DNA from: an uncultured Peptoniphilus sp.
GTDB taxonomy: Bacteria > Bacillota > Clostridia > Tissierellales > Peptoniphilaceae
Assembly: GCF_946222045.1 (NCBI RefSeq)
Contig: NZ_CAMILN010000034.1
Span: forward strand, 1 to 22,026
Length of the DNA stretch: 22,026 bases
Direction of reading: 5' to 3'
Shown here: positions 1 through 8,401 of the stretch, piece after piece
Position numbering within the stretch: position 1 is the first letter of the stretch
How the letters are laid out: every line of letters begins with the position of its first letter
The notes under the pieces: model-generated
Databases searched by the model: none
What the model was told of the DNA's origin: nothing
The model's input: only the letters and a program-made list of their open reading frames with translations
Program-made: the position numbers and the translations under genes

Positions 1-1
1 T

Positions 2-1876
2 TCAAACGGAGGAAATGTAGTTTACTCCAAAGAGAATAATTCAAATTCAATTAATGATGAAGTAACAGTTAATAATAGCGGAACTTATTATTATCTTAAG
101 TTAACTGAAAAAGATGGGGATATTGCAGTGACATCTCCAGTGTGGACAGGAGAGATTAAAAATACTGGAATTGACTCAATAAATAAAGATACAGAGATTG
201 AAGAAGTTGGCAAAGCTACACATATTAATGCTGTATTTAATAGTGAAGAAGGAAAGAAAATTTCTGAAATTCAATATATAAATAAATCAAGTGGAAATTT
301 AATTAAAGAAGTTAGTATGAATAAAACATTAAATGCTGGTAAAAATAATATTGACGAAGAGATTATATTTAGAGAAGAGGGGATATACGAATTAGAAATG
401 AAGGTATTCTTAGAGGGAGAAGATGAACCTTATACTAAATCTATAAAAGTAAATGTATATCCTAAGGATATGAAGACTAATAAAATTGAAGAAGTTTTCA
501 AATTAGCTGAAAATAAACAAGTTATGATTGAAGGAAGATTGACATCAAATGCTAGTGGGTTTGATAAAAACACAGCCTTTTTTGACTCAGCTTATGTAGA
601 AGATGAGTCAGGAGGTATTAATATCTTCCCAATTTCTGGAAAGTATGAGGAAGGTCAAAAAGTTAGAATAAAAGGATATACTTCATCTTATCAAGGAGAA
701 CATCAAATTAATATTTCAAGTATTGAAGTTATTGATGAAAATATAGAAAAGATAAATCCTAAAAAGATAAATACTGGGGATGTTCCTAAAAATTTAGGTT
801 TTCTTGTAAAAATTAATGGAGTTATTAAGAAAATAGATATAGAAAATGATTTAATAAAATCAATAATTATAAATGATGGAAGTGGAGATATTAGAGTATT
901 TATCGATGGTTATATAGGAAGATTTAAATCAGAAGATAAGTCTATGCCTAATTATAAAATTGGAGAGGAAATAGAAACTATTGGTTTATCTTCTATAGAT
1001 CCAGAAGGGAATAGAATAAGAATTAGAAATAGAGATGATATTGAATATTTAAATAAGAAAGATTCTAATGAAAATCAAGATGAAAATCCTGAAGGAAGAC
1101 CAAATGAAAATCCTAAAGAAGAACCAAACGAAAAGCCTTATGAAAAATCAAGTGAAGAAAATAATACAGATGATAAGATTGAAAAAAGTTCTAAGAGTAA
1201 TAGTTCATCAAGCACTCATAGCATCAAAAAACACAGATCTAAGAGTAAGGTTTATTATGTAAATGCTAATACAAAATCAGAAGAAAAATCGATTTTAGAA
1301 GAAAGTAAAAATGAAGTTAAAAAATCAAATCCTAATTTTAGGGATGTAAAAAAATCAGATTGGTTTTCAAATTATGTAGATTATGTTTATAAAAATGAAT
1401 TGATGGTAGGGACTTCAGAAAACGAATTTGGTCCTGAAGATAATGTAAAAAGAGTTATGATAGTCGAGGTATTGTACAGATTATCTGGAGAAAATTCAAA
1501 GAATATAGATCTACCTTTTGATGATATCGATGAGAATGCTTATTATATTAATGCTTTGAAATGGGCCTATGAAAATAATATTGTAAAGGGCATCACAGAA
1601 AATAAATTTGGGCCAGATGAAAATTTAAAGAGAGAAGAATTGGTAACTTTAATTTATAGATATAGTTTATATAAAAATATGAATCTAGAACAAAATGAAG
1701 ATTTGAAAAAGTTTAAAGATTCAGAAGAAATATCCGATTATGCAAAAGATGCCTTTAGTATGGCTGTAAAAAATAACTTAGTTACAGGCTACGAAGACTT
1801 AACGCTAAAACCTAAAAAAAGTATTACGAGGGCAGAGCTTGCAAAAATAATTTCAGATTTCCATAAAATTAAATAA
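2..1876 (+). CDS. SLH-domain surface protein, 5'-truncated (likely PHP/CehA-type metallohydrolase C-terminus with OB-fold)
   Basis: The frame is open from the first bases of the window, so this is the last 624 residues of a longer exported protein. The GTG at 128 is internal, not a start. The first visible residues (about 25-46) contain YYYLKLTEKDGDIAVTSPVW, which resembles the end of PHP/CehA-type metallohydrolase domains. The catalytic part would lie upstream, so that identity is inference. Residues about 160-330 look like one or two OB-fold-like beta modules (for example EGRLTSNASG and DGSGDIRVFIDGY). Next comes a Glu/Asn/Pro/Lys-rich linker with short repeats such as PNENP and PNEKP, then a Ser/Lys-rich stretch. 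Three SLH domains finish the protein (about 446-624), each with a W/Y-A aromatic core and a GPE/GPD-type turn. SLH domains typically bind pyruvylated secondary wall polymer, so the protein is probably displayed on the cell wall. A terminator follows directly. Confidence 0.8.
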   Translation, partial: SNGGNVVYSKENNSNSINDEVTVNNSGTYYYLKLTEKDGDIAVTSPVWTGEIKNTGIDSINKDTEIEEVGKATHINAVFNSEEGKKISEIQYINKSSGNLIKEVSMNKTLNAGKNNIDEEIIFREEGIYELEMKVFLEGEDEPYTKSIKVNVYPKDMKTNKIEEVFKLAENKQVMIEGRLTSNASGFDKNTAFFDSAYVEDESGGINIFPISGKYEEGQKVRIKGYTSSYQGEHQINISSIEVIDENIEKINPKKINTGDVPKNLGFLVKINGVIKKIDIENDLIKSIIINDGSGDIRVFIDGYIGRFKSEDKSMPNYKIGEEIETIGLSSIDPEGNRIRIRNRDDIEYLNKKDSNENQDENPEGRPNENPKEEPNEKPYEKSSEENNTDDKIEKSSKSNSSSSTHSIKKHRSKSKVYYVNANTKSEEKSILEESKNEVKKSNPNFRDVKKSDWFSNYVDYVYKNELMVGTSENEFGPEDNVKRVMIVEVLYRLSGENSKNIDLPFDDIDENAYYINALKWAYENNIVKGITENKFGPDENLKREELVTLIYRYSLYKNMNLEQNEDLKKFKDSEEISDYAKDAFSMAVKNNLVTGYEDLTLKPKKSITRAELAKIISDFHKIK

Positions 1877-1892
1877 AAAAGTTGAATAAAAG

Positions 1893-1947
1893 AAAAATCT
1901 CAAAGAGGCATTCAAATTAACTAAGATGTCAATTTGAGATTTTTTTT
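1893..1947 (+). terminator. Rho-independent terminator after the SLH protein gene
   Basis: A 12-bp perfect stem (AAAAATCTCAAA at 1893-1904 with TTTGAGATTTTT at 1933-1944) runs into a T-rich tail. Inside the loop, GGCATT and GATGTC can extend the pairing with wobbles. It lies 17 bases after the stop codon and separates the SLH gene from the recJ operon. Confidence 0.85.
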
Positions 1948-2008
1948 ATTAATTACTAAAAATATTGTTAGTTTAATCAAACATAAATTATATTAAATTA
2001 ATAATAAT

Positions 2009-2037
2009 TTTACCTAAATCATAATATTTGTTATAAT
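2009..2037 (+). promoter_or_regulatory. Candidate sigma-A-type promoter for the recJ operon
   Basis: A consensus TATAAT lies at 2032-2037. A weak -35 (TTTACC, 2009-2014) sits 17 bp upstream. The expected start of transcription is about 20 bases before recJ. The region is very AT-rich and other -10-like hexamers exist, so the match rests mainly on the perfect -10 and its position between a terminator and the first gene of an operon. Confidence 0.4.
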
Positions 2038-2063
2038 TGTTTATTATATATAGTGGTGATTAA

Positions 2064-3854
2064 ATGGAAAGATGGTTTATAAAAAACAAAAGAGACCCAG
2101 GCATTGATTATAAAAAATTAGGCATAAACAATGTTATTTATAAAATTTTACTCAATAGGGAAATAAATACGGAAGAAGACATTAGAGAGTTTTTGGAACC
2201 AAGTCTTTCAAACTTAAATTCACCTATTTTGTTAAAAGATATGGTCAAGGCTTCAAATATAATTTTGAATCATTTGATGAAAAAAAATAAAATTAGAATA
2301 ATTGGAGATTATGATGTTGATGGTGTGACTTCAACTTACATTCTTTATGAAGGTTTAAAAACTATTGGTGGAGATGTCTCTTATGACATACCTCATAGGG
2401 TTGATGACGGTTATGGAATTAATAAAAATTTAATAGACAAGGCTCGAGGAGATGGAGTTAAGTGCCTTATAACTTGTGACAATGGAATTGCCGCAAGAGA
2501 TGCAGTAGATTATGCAAAGTCTCTTAATATAGATATTATAATAACTGACCACCACGAGGTTCCAAAGATACTCAAAGATGGAAAAGAAGTTGAAGTTCTT
2601 CCAGAAGCAAGTGCTGTTATAGACCCCAAACAATCTGCCTGTTCCTATCCCTTTAAGGAAATATGTGGTGGTGTTGTTGCCTTTAAGCTTATAGAATATT
2701 TATTTTTAATTAAGGGAGTGGACAAGGAAGAATTTTATGAAAAATTCCTACCCTATGCAGCTATAGCAACAGTATGTGATGTAATGCCACTTACCAATGA
2801 AAATAGGATTATAGTCTCAGAAGGACTTAAGCTATTGAGGACTACAAGGGACCGTGGACTTAATGCCCTAATAGAAGCGGCTGATATAAAAAAAGAAGAG
2901 ATAGATGTTTATCATCTTGGATTTATAATTGGACCTACTATTAATTCTAGCGGAAGACTTGAATCTGCAAAGGAAGCCCTTGAACTGTTTCTGGAAAAGG
3001 ACTATTCAGTGGCTCTTGAAAAAGCAAAGGAACTCAGGGACCTAAACTATGAAAGACAAAAACTGACAAGTGATGTCTTTGAAATTATTGATGAAAAGAT
3101 TCAAAAAGATGGTTTGCTAAATAAGCACAAGATACTAATAGTTTATGAAGAAGGCTTAAATGAATCAATACTTGGCATTGTGGCTGGAAAAATCAAAGAA
3201 AAATATTATAGACCAAGCGTGGTTTTAAGTGATTCTAAAGATTTAATTAAGGGTTCTGGTAGAAGTATTGAAGAATACAATATGTTCCAAGAATTTTCTA
3301 AATCAAAGGAATACTTAAAGAGTTTTGGAGGCCACAAAATGGCTTGTGGACTGTCTCTGCCTTTTGAAAATTTAGATGATTTTATAAGAGATGTGGATAA
3401 AAATGAAAATCTAACTAATGAGGATTTAATAAGAAAAGTTTATATTGATGGAAACTTGGAATTAAAGTATATTAGCATGAAACTTGTTAAGGATATAGAG
3501 GCTCTAGCTCCCTTTGGAAATGGAAACTCTGCTCCAAAGTTTGGTGCTAAAAACCTACAGATAAAATCTCTTAATATCTTGGGGAAAAATAAAAACTTTT
3601 TAAAAATGACCTTATCACAAGATAATATCAATTACACAGGAATATTGTTTGAGGATTCTCAAGTTTTTTTAAATAAATTAGCAAGTTCTTATGGTAGAGA
3701 CGAAGTTATGGGTCTTTTAAATGGAAGGCCATCTAATATTTTTATAGATATAGTTTTTAATCTTGATTTAAATAAATTTAATGGCAATGTTAATATTCAA
3801 CTAAAGATTAAGAGCTATCGAATCACAGGTGAGAAAAATGTTATTAATAGATGA
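2064..3854 (+). CDS. recJ: Single-stranded-DNA-specific exonuclease RecJ
   Basis: This 596-residue DHH/DHHA1 phosphoesterase degrades single-stranded DNA 5' to 3' in recombination, base-excision and mismatch repair. The metal-binding DHH motifs are intact: GDYDVDG (D82, D84, D86), ITCDNGIA, and TDHH (D162-H163-H164). The C-terminal DHHA1 part carries GIVAGKIKEKY and the GGH motif FGGHKMACG (G422-H424), followed by an OB-like region. The length is close to the E. coli type (about 577) and much shorter than the Bacillus subtilis protein, so the long C-terminal extension of the latter is missing. The start at 2064 is supported by GGTGATT a few bases upstream. It opens the operon and overlaps relA by 17 bases at its end. 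In many clostridia apt lies between recJ and relA; here it does not. Confidence 0.95.
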   Translation: MERWFIKNKRDPGIDYKKLGINNVIYKILLNREINTEEDIREFLEPSLSNLNSPILLKDMVKASNIILNHLMKKNKIRIIGDYDVDGVTSTYILYEGLKTIGGDVSYDIPHRVDDGYGINKNLIDKARGDGVKCLITCDNGIAARDAVDYAKSLNIDIIITDHHEVPKILKDGKEVEVLPEASAVIDPKQSACSYPFKEICGGVVAFKLIEYLFLIKGVDKEEFYEKFLPYAAIATVCDVMPLTNENRIIVSEGLKLLRTTRDRGLNALIEAADIKKEEIDVYHLGFIIGPTINSSGRLESAKEALELFLEKDYSVALEKAKELRDLNYERQKLTSDVFEIIDEKIQKDGLLNKHKILIVYEEGLNESILGIVAGKIKEKYYRPSVVLSDSKDLIKGSGRSIEEYNMFQEFSKSKEYLKSFGGHKMACGLSLPFENLDDFIRDVDKNENLTNEDLIRKVYIDGNLELKYISMKLVKDIEALAPFGNGNSAPKFGAKNLQIKSLNILGKNKNFLKMTLSQDNINYTGILFEDSQVFLNKLASSYGRDEVMGLLNGRPSNIFIDIVFNLDLNKFNGNVNIQLKIKSYRITGEKNVINR

Positions 3855-5985
3855 ATTAATAGAAAAAGTAAAATCTTATAATGAAAATGCAGATATAGAC
3901 CTAATTATGCGTGCCTACAAAATGGCCGAAGAGAACCACAAGGGTCAAAAGAGAAATTCTGGTGAAGATTATATAATTCACCCCCTAAATGTCAGCTTGA
4001 TTTTAGCTGAGATGAATATGGATACAGCTACTATTGTCGCTGGCCTTCTTCATGATGTAGTAGAAGATACAGAAGTAACTCTTGAAGATGTAAAAAATGA
4101 ATTTGGCGAAGAAATAGCCGATTTAGTTGATGGTGTTACTAAGTTAAAGAAATTAAACTACAAGAATAAAGAAGAGAAGCAAGCAGAAAACATAAGAAAA
4201 ATGGTTCTTGCCATGGCAAAGGACATAAGAGTTATTATCGTTAAACTTGCCGACAGACTTCACAACATGAGAACTCTTGAGTACATGACAGATGCCAAAA
4301 AAGTTGAGAAGGCAACTGAAACTGTGGAAATCTATGCACCTATAGCTGATAGGCTTGGTATGAGTAGGATTAAGTGGGAACTTGAAGACCTCTCACTTAG
4401 GTATCTTGATGAAGAAGGTTACTATGAATTAGTAGATATGGTCAACAAGAGAAGAAACGAAAGAGAAGACTTAATCAACCATATTATAAAATTACTTGAA
4501 GACAATTTAAAAAATGTTGGAATAGAATGTGAAATAAAGGGAAGACCTAAGAACTTCTATTCAATTTATAAAAAAATGAAGAAAAAAGGCAAGGTTTTTG
4601 ATGAAATATATGACCTTTCTGCAGTTAGAATCTTAACTCATTCAGTAAAAGACTGTTATGGTGCCTTAGGTGTTGTCCATACACTTTTTAAACCAATACC
4701 AGGTAGGTTTAAGGACTATATTGCCATGCCTAAACCCAACAAGTACCAATCTCTTCATACAACTGTTATTGACAACAATGGAGAAACTTTTGAGGTTCAA
4801 ATTAGGACTTATGAAATGCACCAAACTGCTGAATATGGTATTGCTGCCCACTGGAAATACAAGGCAGGGGTTTCTAAGGAAACAGCTTTTGATGAAAATT
4901 TAACTTGGCTAAGACAACTATTAGAATGGCAAAAAGACTTAAATGATCCAGGAGACTTTATGGATACCCTAAAGATCGACTTTTTTGCTGATGAAGTATT
5001 TGTCTTTACTCCTAAGGGAGATGTAATAAATTTACCAGAAGGTTCAACTCCAATTGACTTTGCATATAGGATTCACTCTCAAGTAGGTAACACTTGTGTT
5101 GGAGCCAAAGTCAATGGAAGAATTGTGCCACTTAACTACACTCTTCAAAGTGGTAATATAGTCGATGTCATTACAAATCCAAACACAAGCCCATCTCTTG
5201 ATTGGTTAAAGATAGTTAAGAGTCCTCAAGCTCGTAAAAAAATCCAACAATATTTTAAGATTAAGGACAAAGAAAAAAATATTGAAAGAGGACGAGAAGC
5301 AATTGAGAGAGAAGTAAAGAAACTTGGTTATGAAAGTCACAAGATATTACGTGATGATTGGCTAGAAGAAGTTAAAGAAAAGTTAAACATGCTTAGTCTG
5401 GACGAAATGTATGCAGCAGTTGGTTTTGGAACTATTACAACAGCACAAGTTACTGCTAAACTACAAGATATTTACAATAAGCATTACAAAAAAGATGATA
5501 AAGCCATAGAAGAAATTGTCGAATCTAAAAAAAGATATAACAATCAAGGAATAGAAGTCAAGGGCGTTGATGGTGTAAATGTTAGAATTGCGAAATGCTG
5601 TACACCCGTTCCAGGAGATGAAATTGTAGGTTATATAACTATTGGAAGAGGAATTTCTGTCCACAGAAAGGACTGCAAAAATCTACAAAACAATGTAGAT
5701 CCTGAAAGACTTGTAGAAGTTAAGTGGGAAAATTCAAACTCAACAAGCTATAGTGCTTCTATTGAAATTAGGGCCTTTGATAAGCCAAATGTTATTGCTG
5801 ACATTGCAAGTAGGGTTAACGATTCAAAACTTAGCATGTCCTATTTAAATGCAAAGGTTATAAAAAATGGAGACGCTGTAATTGATATAACAGTTGAAAT
5901 AACAGATAGTGAAGAATTGGAAAGACTAATGGAAAAATTAAAAAGGATTAACAATGTCCTTGAAGTTTATAGGATAAAGGCGTGA
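3838..5985 (+). CDS. relA: Bifunctional (p)ppGpp synthetase/hydrolase, RelA/SpoT (Rel)
   Basis: This long RelA/SpoT homologue (715 residues from the ATG) makes and degrades the alarmone (p)ppGpp. The N-terminal hydrolase domain keeps the HD motif in LLHDVVEDT (H72-D73) and RLHNMRTL. The synthetase domain has GRPKNFYSIY, RFKDYIAMPKPNKYQSLHTT and FEVQIRTYEMH. A TGS domain begins near residue 387 (VFVFTPKGD). A Cys-containing zinc-finger region follows (AKCCTPVPGD, C587-C588, later KDC), then a C-terminal ACT domain (about 638-715). With both catalytic domains intact I infer both activities, as in the single Rel of most Firmicutes. A GTG at 3829 is in frame, but AGGTGA at 3827-3832 is well placed for the ATG at 3838, which I prefer. 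The start lies inside the end of recJ, so the two are probably translationally coupled. Confidence 0.95.
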   Translation: MLLIDELIEKVKSYNENADIDLIMRAYKMAEENHKGQKRNSGEDYIIHPLNVSLILAEMNMDTATIVAGLLHDVVEDTEVTLEDVKNEFGEEIADLVDGVTKLKKLNYKNKEEKQAENIRKMVLAMAKDIRVIIVKLADRLHNMRTLEYMTDAKKVEKATETVEIYAPIADRLGMSRIKWELEDLSLRYLDEEGYYELVDMVNKRRNEREDLINHIIKLLEDNLKNVGIECEIKGRPKNFYSIYKKMKKKGKVFDEIYDLSAVRILTHSVKDCYGALGVVHTLFKPIPGRFKDYIAMPKPNKYQSLHTTVIDNNGETFEVQIRTYEMHQTAEYGIAAHWKYKAGVSKETAFDENLTWLRQLLEWQKDLNDPGDFMDTLKIDFFADEVFVFTPKGDVINLPEGSTPIDFAYRIHSQVGNTCVGAKVNGRIVPLNYTLQSGNIVDVITNPNTSPSLDWLKIVKSPQARKKIQQYFKIKDKEKNIERGREAIEREVKKLGYESHKILRDDWLEEVKEKLNMLSLDEMYAAVGFGTITTAQVTAKLQDIYNKHYKKDDKAIEEIVESKKRYNNQGIEVKGVDGVNVRIAKCCTPVPGDEIVGYITIGRGISVHRKDCKNLQNNVDPERLVEVKWENSNSTSYSASIEIRAFDKPNVIADIASRVNDSKLSMSYLNAKVIKNGDAVIDITVEITDSEELERLMEKLKRINNVLEVYRIKA

Positions 5986-5989
5986 AAGT

Positions 5990-6439
5990 ATGCGAGGAGT
6001 AGTTCAGAGAGTAAAGAGAGCCAGTGTATCTGTTGATGATGAGGTAATTTCTAAAATTGACAAGGGAATTATGCTTTTACTTGGAATTGAAGTTAATGAT
6101 GACGAAAAAGATTTAGAATATATTGTAAAAAAAGTTAGCAAACTTAGAATCTTTGATGATGAAGACGGGGTAATGAATAAGTCCCTTCTTGATTATGATC
6201 TTGAAATTTTAGTGGTGAGTCAATTCACCCTCTATGGAGATGCAAGAAAAGGCAACAGACCCTCATATATTAGGTCAGCTAAATTTAATGAGGGAATAAT
6301 ACTTTATGAGAAATTCATAGAAGAAATGAAAAAATTAGGAATTAAAGTTTCTGTTGGAGAATATGGTGCTGACATGGATGTTGAACTAATAAATGATGGA
6401 CCAGTTACAATTTTATTAGATTCAAGTAAGGAATTTTAG
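5990..6439 (+). CDS. dtd: D-aminoacyl-tRNA deacylase
   Basis: This 149-residue enzyme, the usual DTD length, hydrolyses D-amino acids (and glycine) mischarged onto tRNA, protecting translation. The two signature motifs are present: SQFTLYGD (S77-Q78 onward) and the Gly-cisPro motif NDGPVT (N135, G137-P138), which excludes L-aminoacyl substrates in the family. The N-terminus MRGVVQRVKRASVSVD is canonical. It starts 4 bases after relA, with GTGAAAG as a weak ribosome site. relA-dtd adjacency is conserved across Firmicutes. The stop codon TAG is also the first part of the ribosome-binding sequence of the next gene. Confidence 0.95.
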   Translation: MRGVVQRVKRASVSVDDEVISKIDKGIMLLLGIEVNDDEKDLEYIVKKVSKLRIFDDEDGVMNKSLLDYDLEILVVSQFTLYGDARKGNRPSYIRSAKFNEGIILYEKFIEEMKKLGIKVSVGEYGADMDVELINDGPVTILLDSSKEF

Positions 6440-6447
6440 GTGAAATA

Positions 6448-7074
6448 ATGGAATATAAGATTATTAAATTAGTTGTTGGACAATTACAAGAAAACTGCTT
6501 TATTTTATTTGATGAAAATAAAAATGCTTTTGTAGTTGACCCAGGTGGATCAAGTGAAAATATAATCGAAACTATTGAAAAAAATTCTTTGAATATAAAA
6601 TATATTTTATTAACTCACGGTCACTTTGATCACGTAGGAGCAGTTGCTGCCCTTGTAAAAAAATATAAGGCACCAGTTTATCTTTCAAAAGAAGATAGGA
6701 ACTTTTTAGAAAGCCCCAAGGAAGTTAGAGCTTCTGCCTTTGGAATGCAAATTGAAGCAGCTGAAGTAGATGTATTCGTAAAAGAAGGAGATGAGATTCC
6801 TTTTTCTGAAGGCACTATTAAAGTTATTGAGACACCAGGCCACACTCTTGGATCAGTCTGCTATTTATTTGAAAACTATTTATTTGCAGGAGATACGCTC
6901 TTTAATGGATCCATTGGAAGGACCGACTTCCCAGAATCTGACCACTCCTTAATGGTGGAGTCTTTAAAGAAACTAAAAAAACTTGACGATGAGATTTATG
7001 TTTTATCAGGTCATGGACCTGAGTCACAAATCTCCTATGAGAAGATGGCAAACCCATATCTTAGACAGTTATGA
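6448..7074 (+). CDS. MBL-fold metallohydrolase (glyoxalase II-like)
   Basis: This 208-residue metallo-beta-lactamase-fold protein is of the small glyoxalase II-like type commonly found beside dtd. The zinc-binding signature THGHFDH is complete (H57, H59, D61, H62). The later ligands are visible as the His of PGHTLGS (H132), the Asp of FAGDTLF and the His of SGHGPES. The N-terminal segment LQENCFIL and VDPGG are typical. The natural substrate is not shown by sequence; thioester hydrolysis such as S-lactoylglutathione-like compounds is a family-level guess. The ribosome site AGGTGA overlaps the dtd stop, and the end overlaps hemZ by four bases (ATGA), so the three genes are probably coupled. 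Confidence 0.88.
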   Translation: MEYKIIKLVVGQLQENCFILFDENKNAFVVDPGGSSENIIETIEKNSLNIKYILLTHGHFDHVGAVAALVKKYKAPVYLSKEDRNFLESPKEVRASAFGMQIEAAEVDVFVKEGDEIPFSEGTIKVIETPGHTLGSVCYLFENYLFAGDTLFNGSIGRTDFPESDHSLMVESLKKLKKLDDEIYVLSGHGPESQISYEKMANPYLRQL

Positions 7075-8399
7075 TTAAGATAGAAAACGAAAATGAAGCT
7101 TTAAGAAAATCTATTTTTGAATTTTTTAGGATGAAGCTTCCAAAAACTTATAAAGATTTAAATTTTAATATTAAAATAAAAATAGAAGAACAAATTATTT
7201 TTATTAGTATCTTTGGAGAAAATATAAATACGAGTGGAATGATTAAGATTCAAGACGAGAAGGCTCATTTTACTATTAAAAGATATTTATTCGACTTATT
7301 CTTCGAAGACGAAAATTTTGATTCAAGCTTTGGAATTCTAACTGGAGTGAGGCCCTTAAAACTTCTTGCAAAAGTTTTTGAGGGCTCTTCCTATGATGAG
7401 TCAATGAAAATTTTGTGGGATAGGTACAGGATAGAGAGAGAAGAGGGAGATTTTTTATATAAAATATATAAAAATCAAGAAGATATCAGACTTACCTCCA
7501 ATATAAATAAATACAATATTTATGTTCACATTCCCTTTTGTCCATCTAGGTGTCTTTATTGTTCCTTTGATACAACAATAGAGAATAAAGAAAAGATGGA
7601 TATCTATACAAAGAACTTGGTTGAGGATATAAATTCTCACAAACTTGAATTTTCTGGAGAAGCAAATTCAATTTATATTGGTGGGGGAACTCCAACATCC
7701 ATTGGATTGGAAAACCTAGAAAAAATTATTGATTCACTTATAAAAAAGTTTGGTACCACAAGAGAATTTACTGTTGAATGTGGAAGAATTGACAGCCTCA
7801 GCCTTGAAATATTAAAGATGCTTAAGGACAAGGGAGTAAATAGAATTTCTCTTAACCCTCAAACATTTAACGAAGATGTTATAAATAAACTAAACAGGGT
7901 TTCAAATAAAGATTTTGAATATTGGTTTAAAGAGGCAAGAGAACTTGGATTTGAAACAATTAATATGGATTTGATTATGGGACTTCCTGGAGAAAATAAA
8001 GAAAGTATATTATCTTCAATAGAAAGAGCAATTGAGTTTTCTCCTGAAAATATAACAATTCACACTTTAGCCCTAAAAAATGGTTCCAAACTTTTTGAAA
8101 ATTCATACCATAACCAAGAAGACTTTGGAAATCTTTTGGAAGAATCAAAAAAATTATTAATAGAAAATAATTATGAGCCCTATTATCTTTATAGGCAGAA
8201 AAAATCTGTAATATCATCAGAAAATATTGGCTATGCAAGAGAAGGTCATTCATCAATTTATAATATTGTGATGATGGAAGAACTTGAAAATATTATTGGT
8301 TTTGGTCTAGGGGCAAGCACAAAGATTTTAAATAAGGATGGAAAGTTTGAGAGAAATTTAAATTCTAAAAACCTTGAAGACTTTTTAAGGAGAAGATAA
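7071..8399 (+). CDS. hemZ: HemZ/HemW-type radical SAM protein (coproporphyrinogen III oxidase-like)
   Basis: This 442-residue protein has an N-terminal extension of about 145 residues carrying the HemZ hallmark LTGVRPLKL, followed by a radical SAM domain. The 4Fe-4S motif CPSRCLYCSF places cysteines at 157, 161 and 164. The residue two after the last Cys is Phe rather than the fourth Cys of true HemN, as in HemW. The glycine-rich YIGGGTPTS motif follows. The HemN-like C-terminal region seems shortened; B. subtilis HemZ is roughly 60 residues longer. The family is often annotated as oxygen-independent coproporphyrinogen oxidase, but HemW-type members are heme chaperones, and no heme pathway gene is visible here. 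I therefore trust the fold and the HemZ family, not the reaction. It overlaps the MBL gene by ATGA. Confidence 0.85.
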   Translation: MIKIENENEALRKSIFEFFRMKLPKTYKDLNFNIKIKIEEQIIFISIFGENINTSGMIKIQDEKAHFTIKRYLFDLFFEDENFDSSFGILTGVRPLKLLAKVFEGSSYDESMKILWDRYRIEREEGDFLYKIYKNQEDIRLTSNINKYNIYVHIPFCPSRCLYCSFDTTIENKEKMDIYTKNLVEDINSHKLEFSGEANSIYIGGGTPTSIGLENLEKIIDSLIKKFGTTREFTVECGRIDSLSLEILKMLKDKGVNRISLNPQTFNEDVINKLNRVSNKDFEYWFKEARELGFETINMDLIMGLPGENKESILSSIERAIEFSPENITIHTLALKNGSKLFENSYHNQEDFGNLLEESKKLLIENNYEPYYLYRQKKSVISSENIGYAREGHSSIYNIVMMEELENIIGFGLGASTKILNKDGKFERNLNSKNLEDFLRRR

Positions 8400-8401
8400 C
8401 T

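Noticed and set aside
128..130. GTG as start of the SLH-domain protein
   Set aside because: The frame stays open to the left edge of the window with coherent coding sequence, and no ribosome site precedes the GTG, so the gene is truncated by the window rather than starting here.
7975..8256. 93-residue minus-strand frame inside hemZ
   Set aside because: It has no ribosome site and no recognisable motif, and overlaps intact hemZ coding sequence.
7071..8399. Calling the radical SAM protein a true coproporphyrinogen III oxidase (HemN)
   Set aside because: The motif ends CSF rather than having HemN's fourth Cys, and no heme biosynthesis genes are nearby; HemZ/HemW family membership is all that can be supported.
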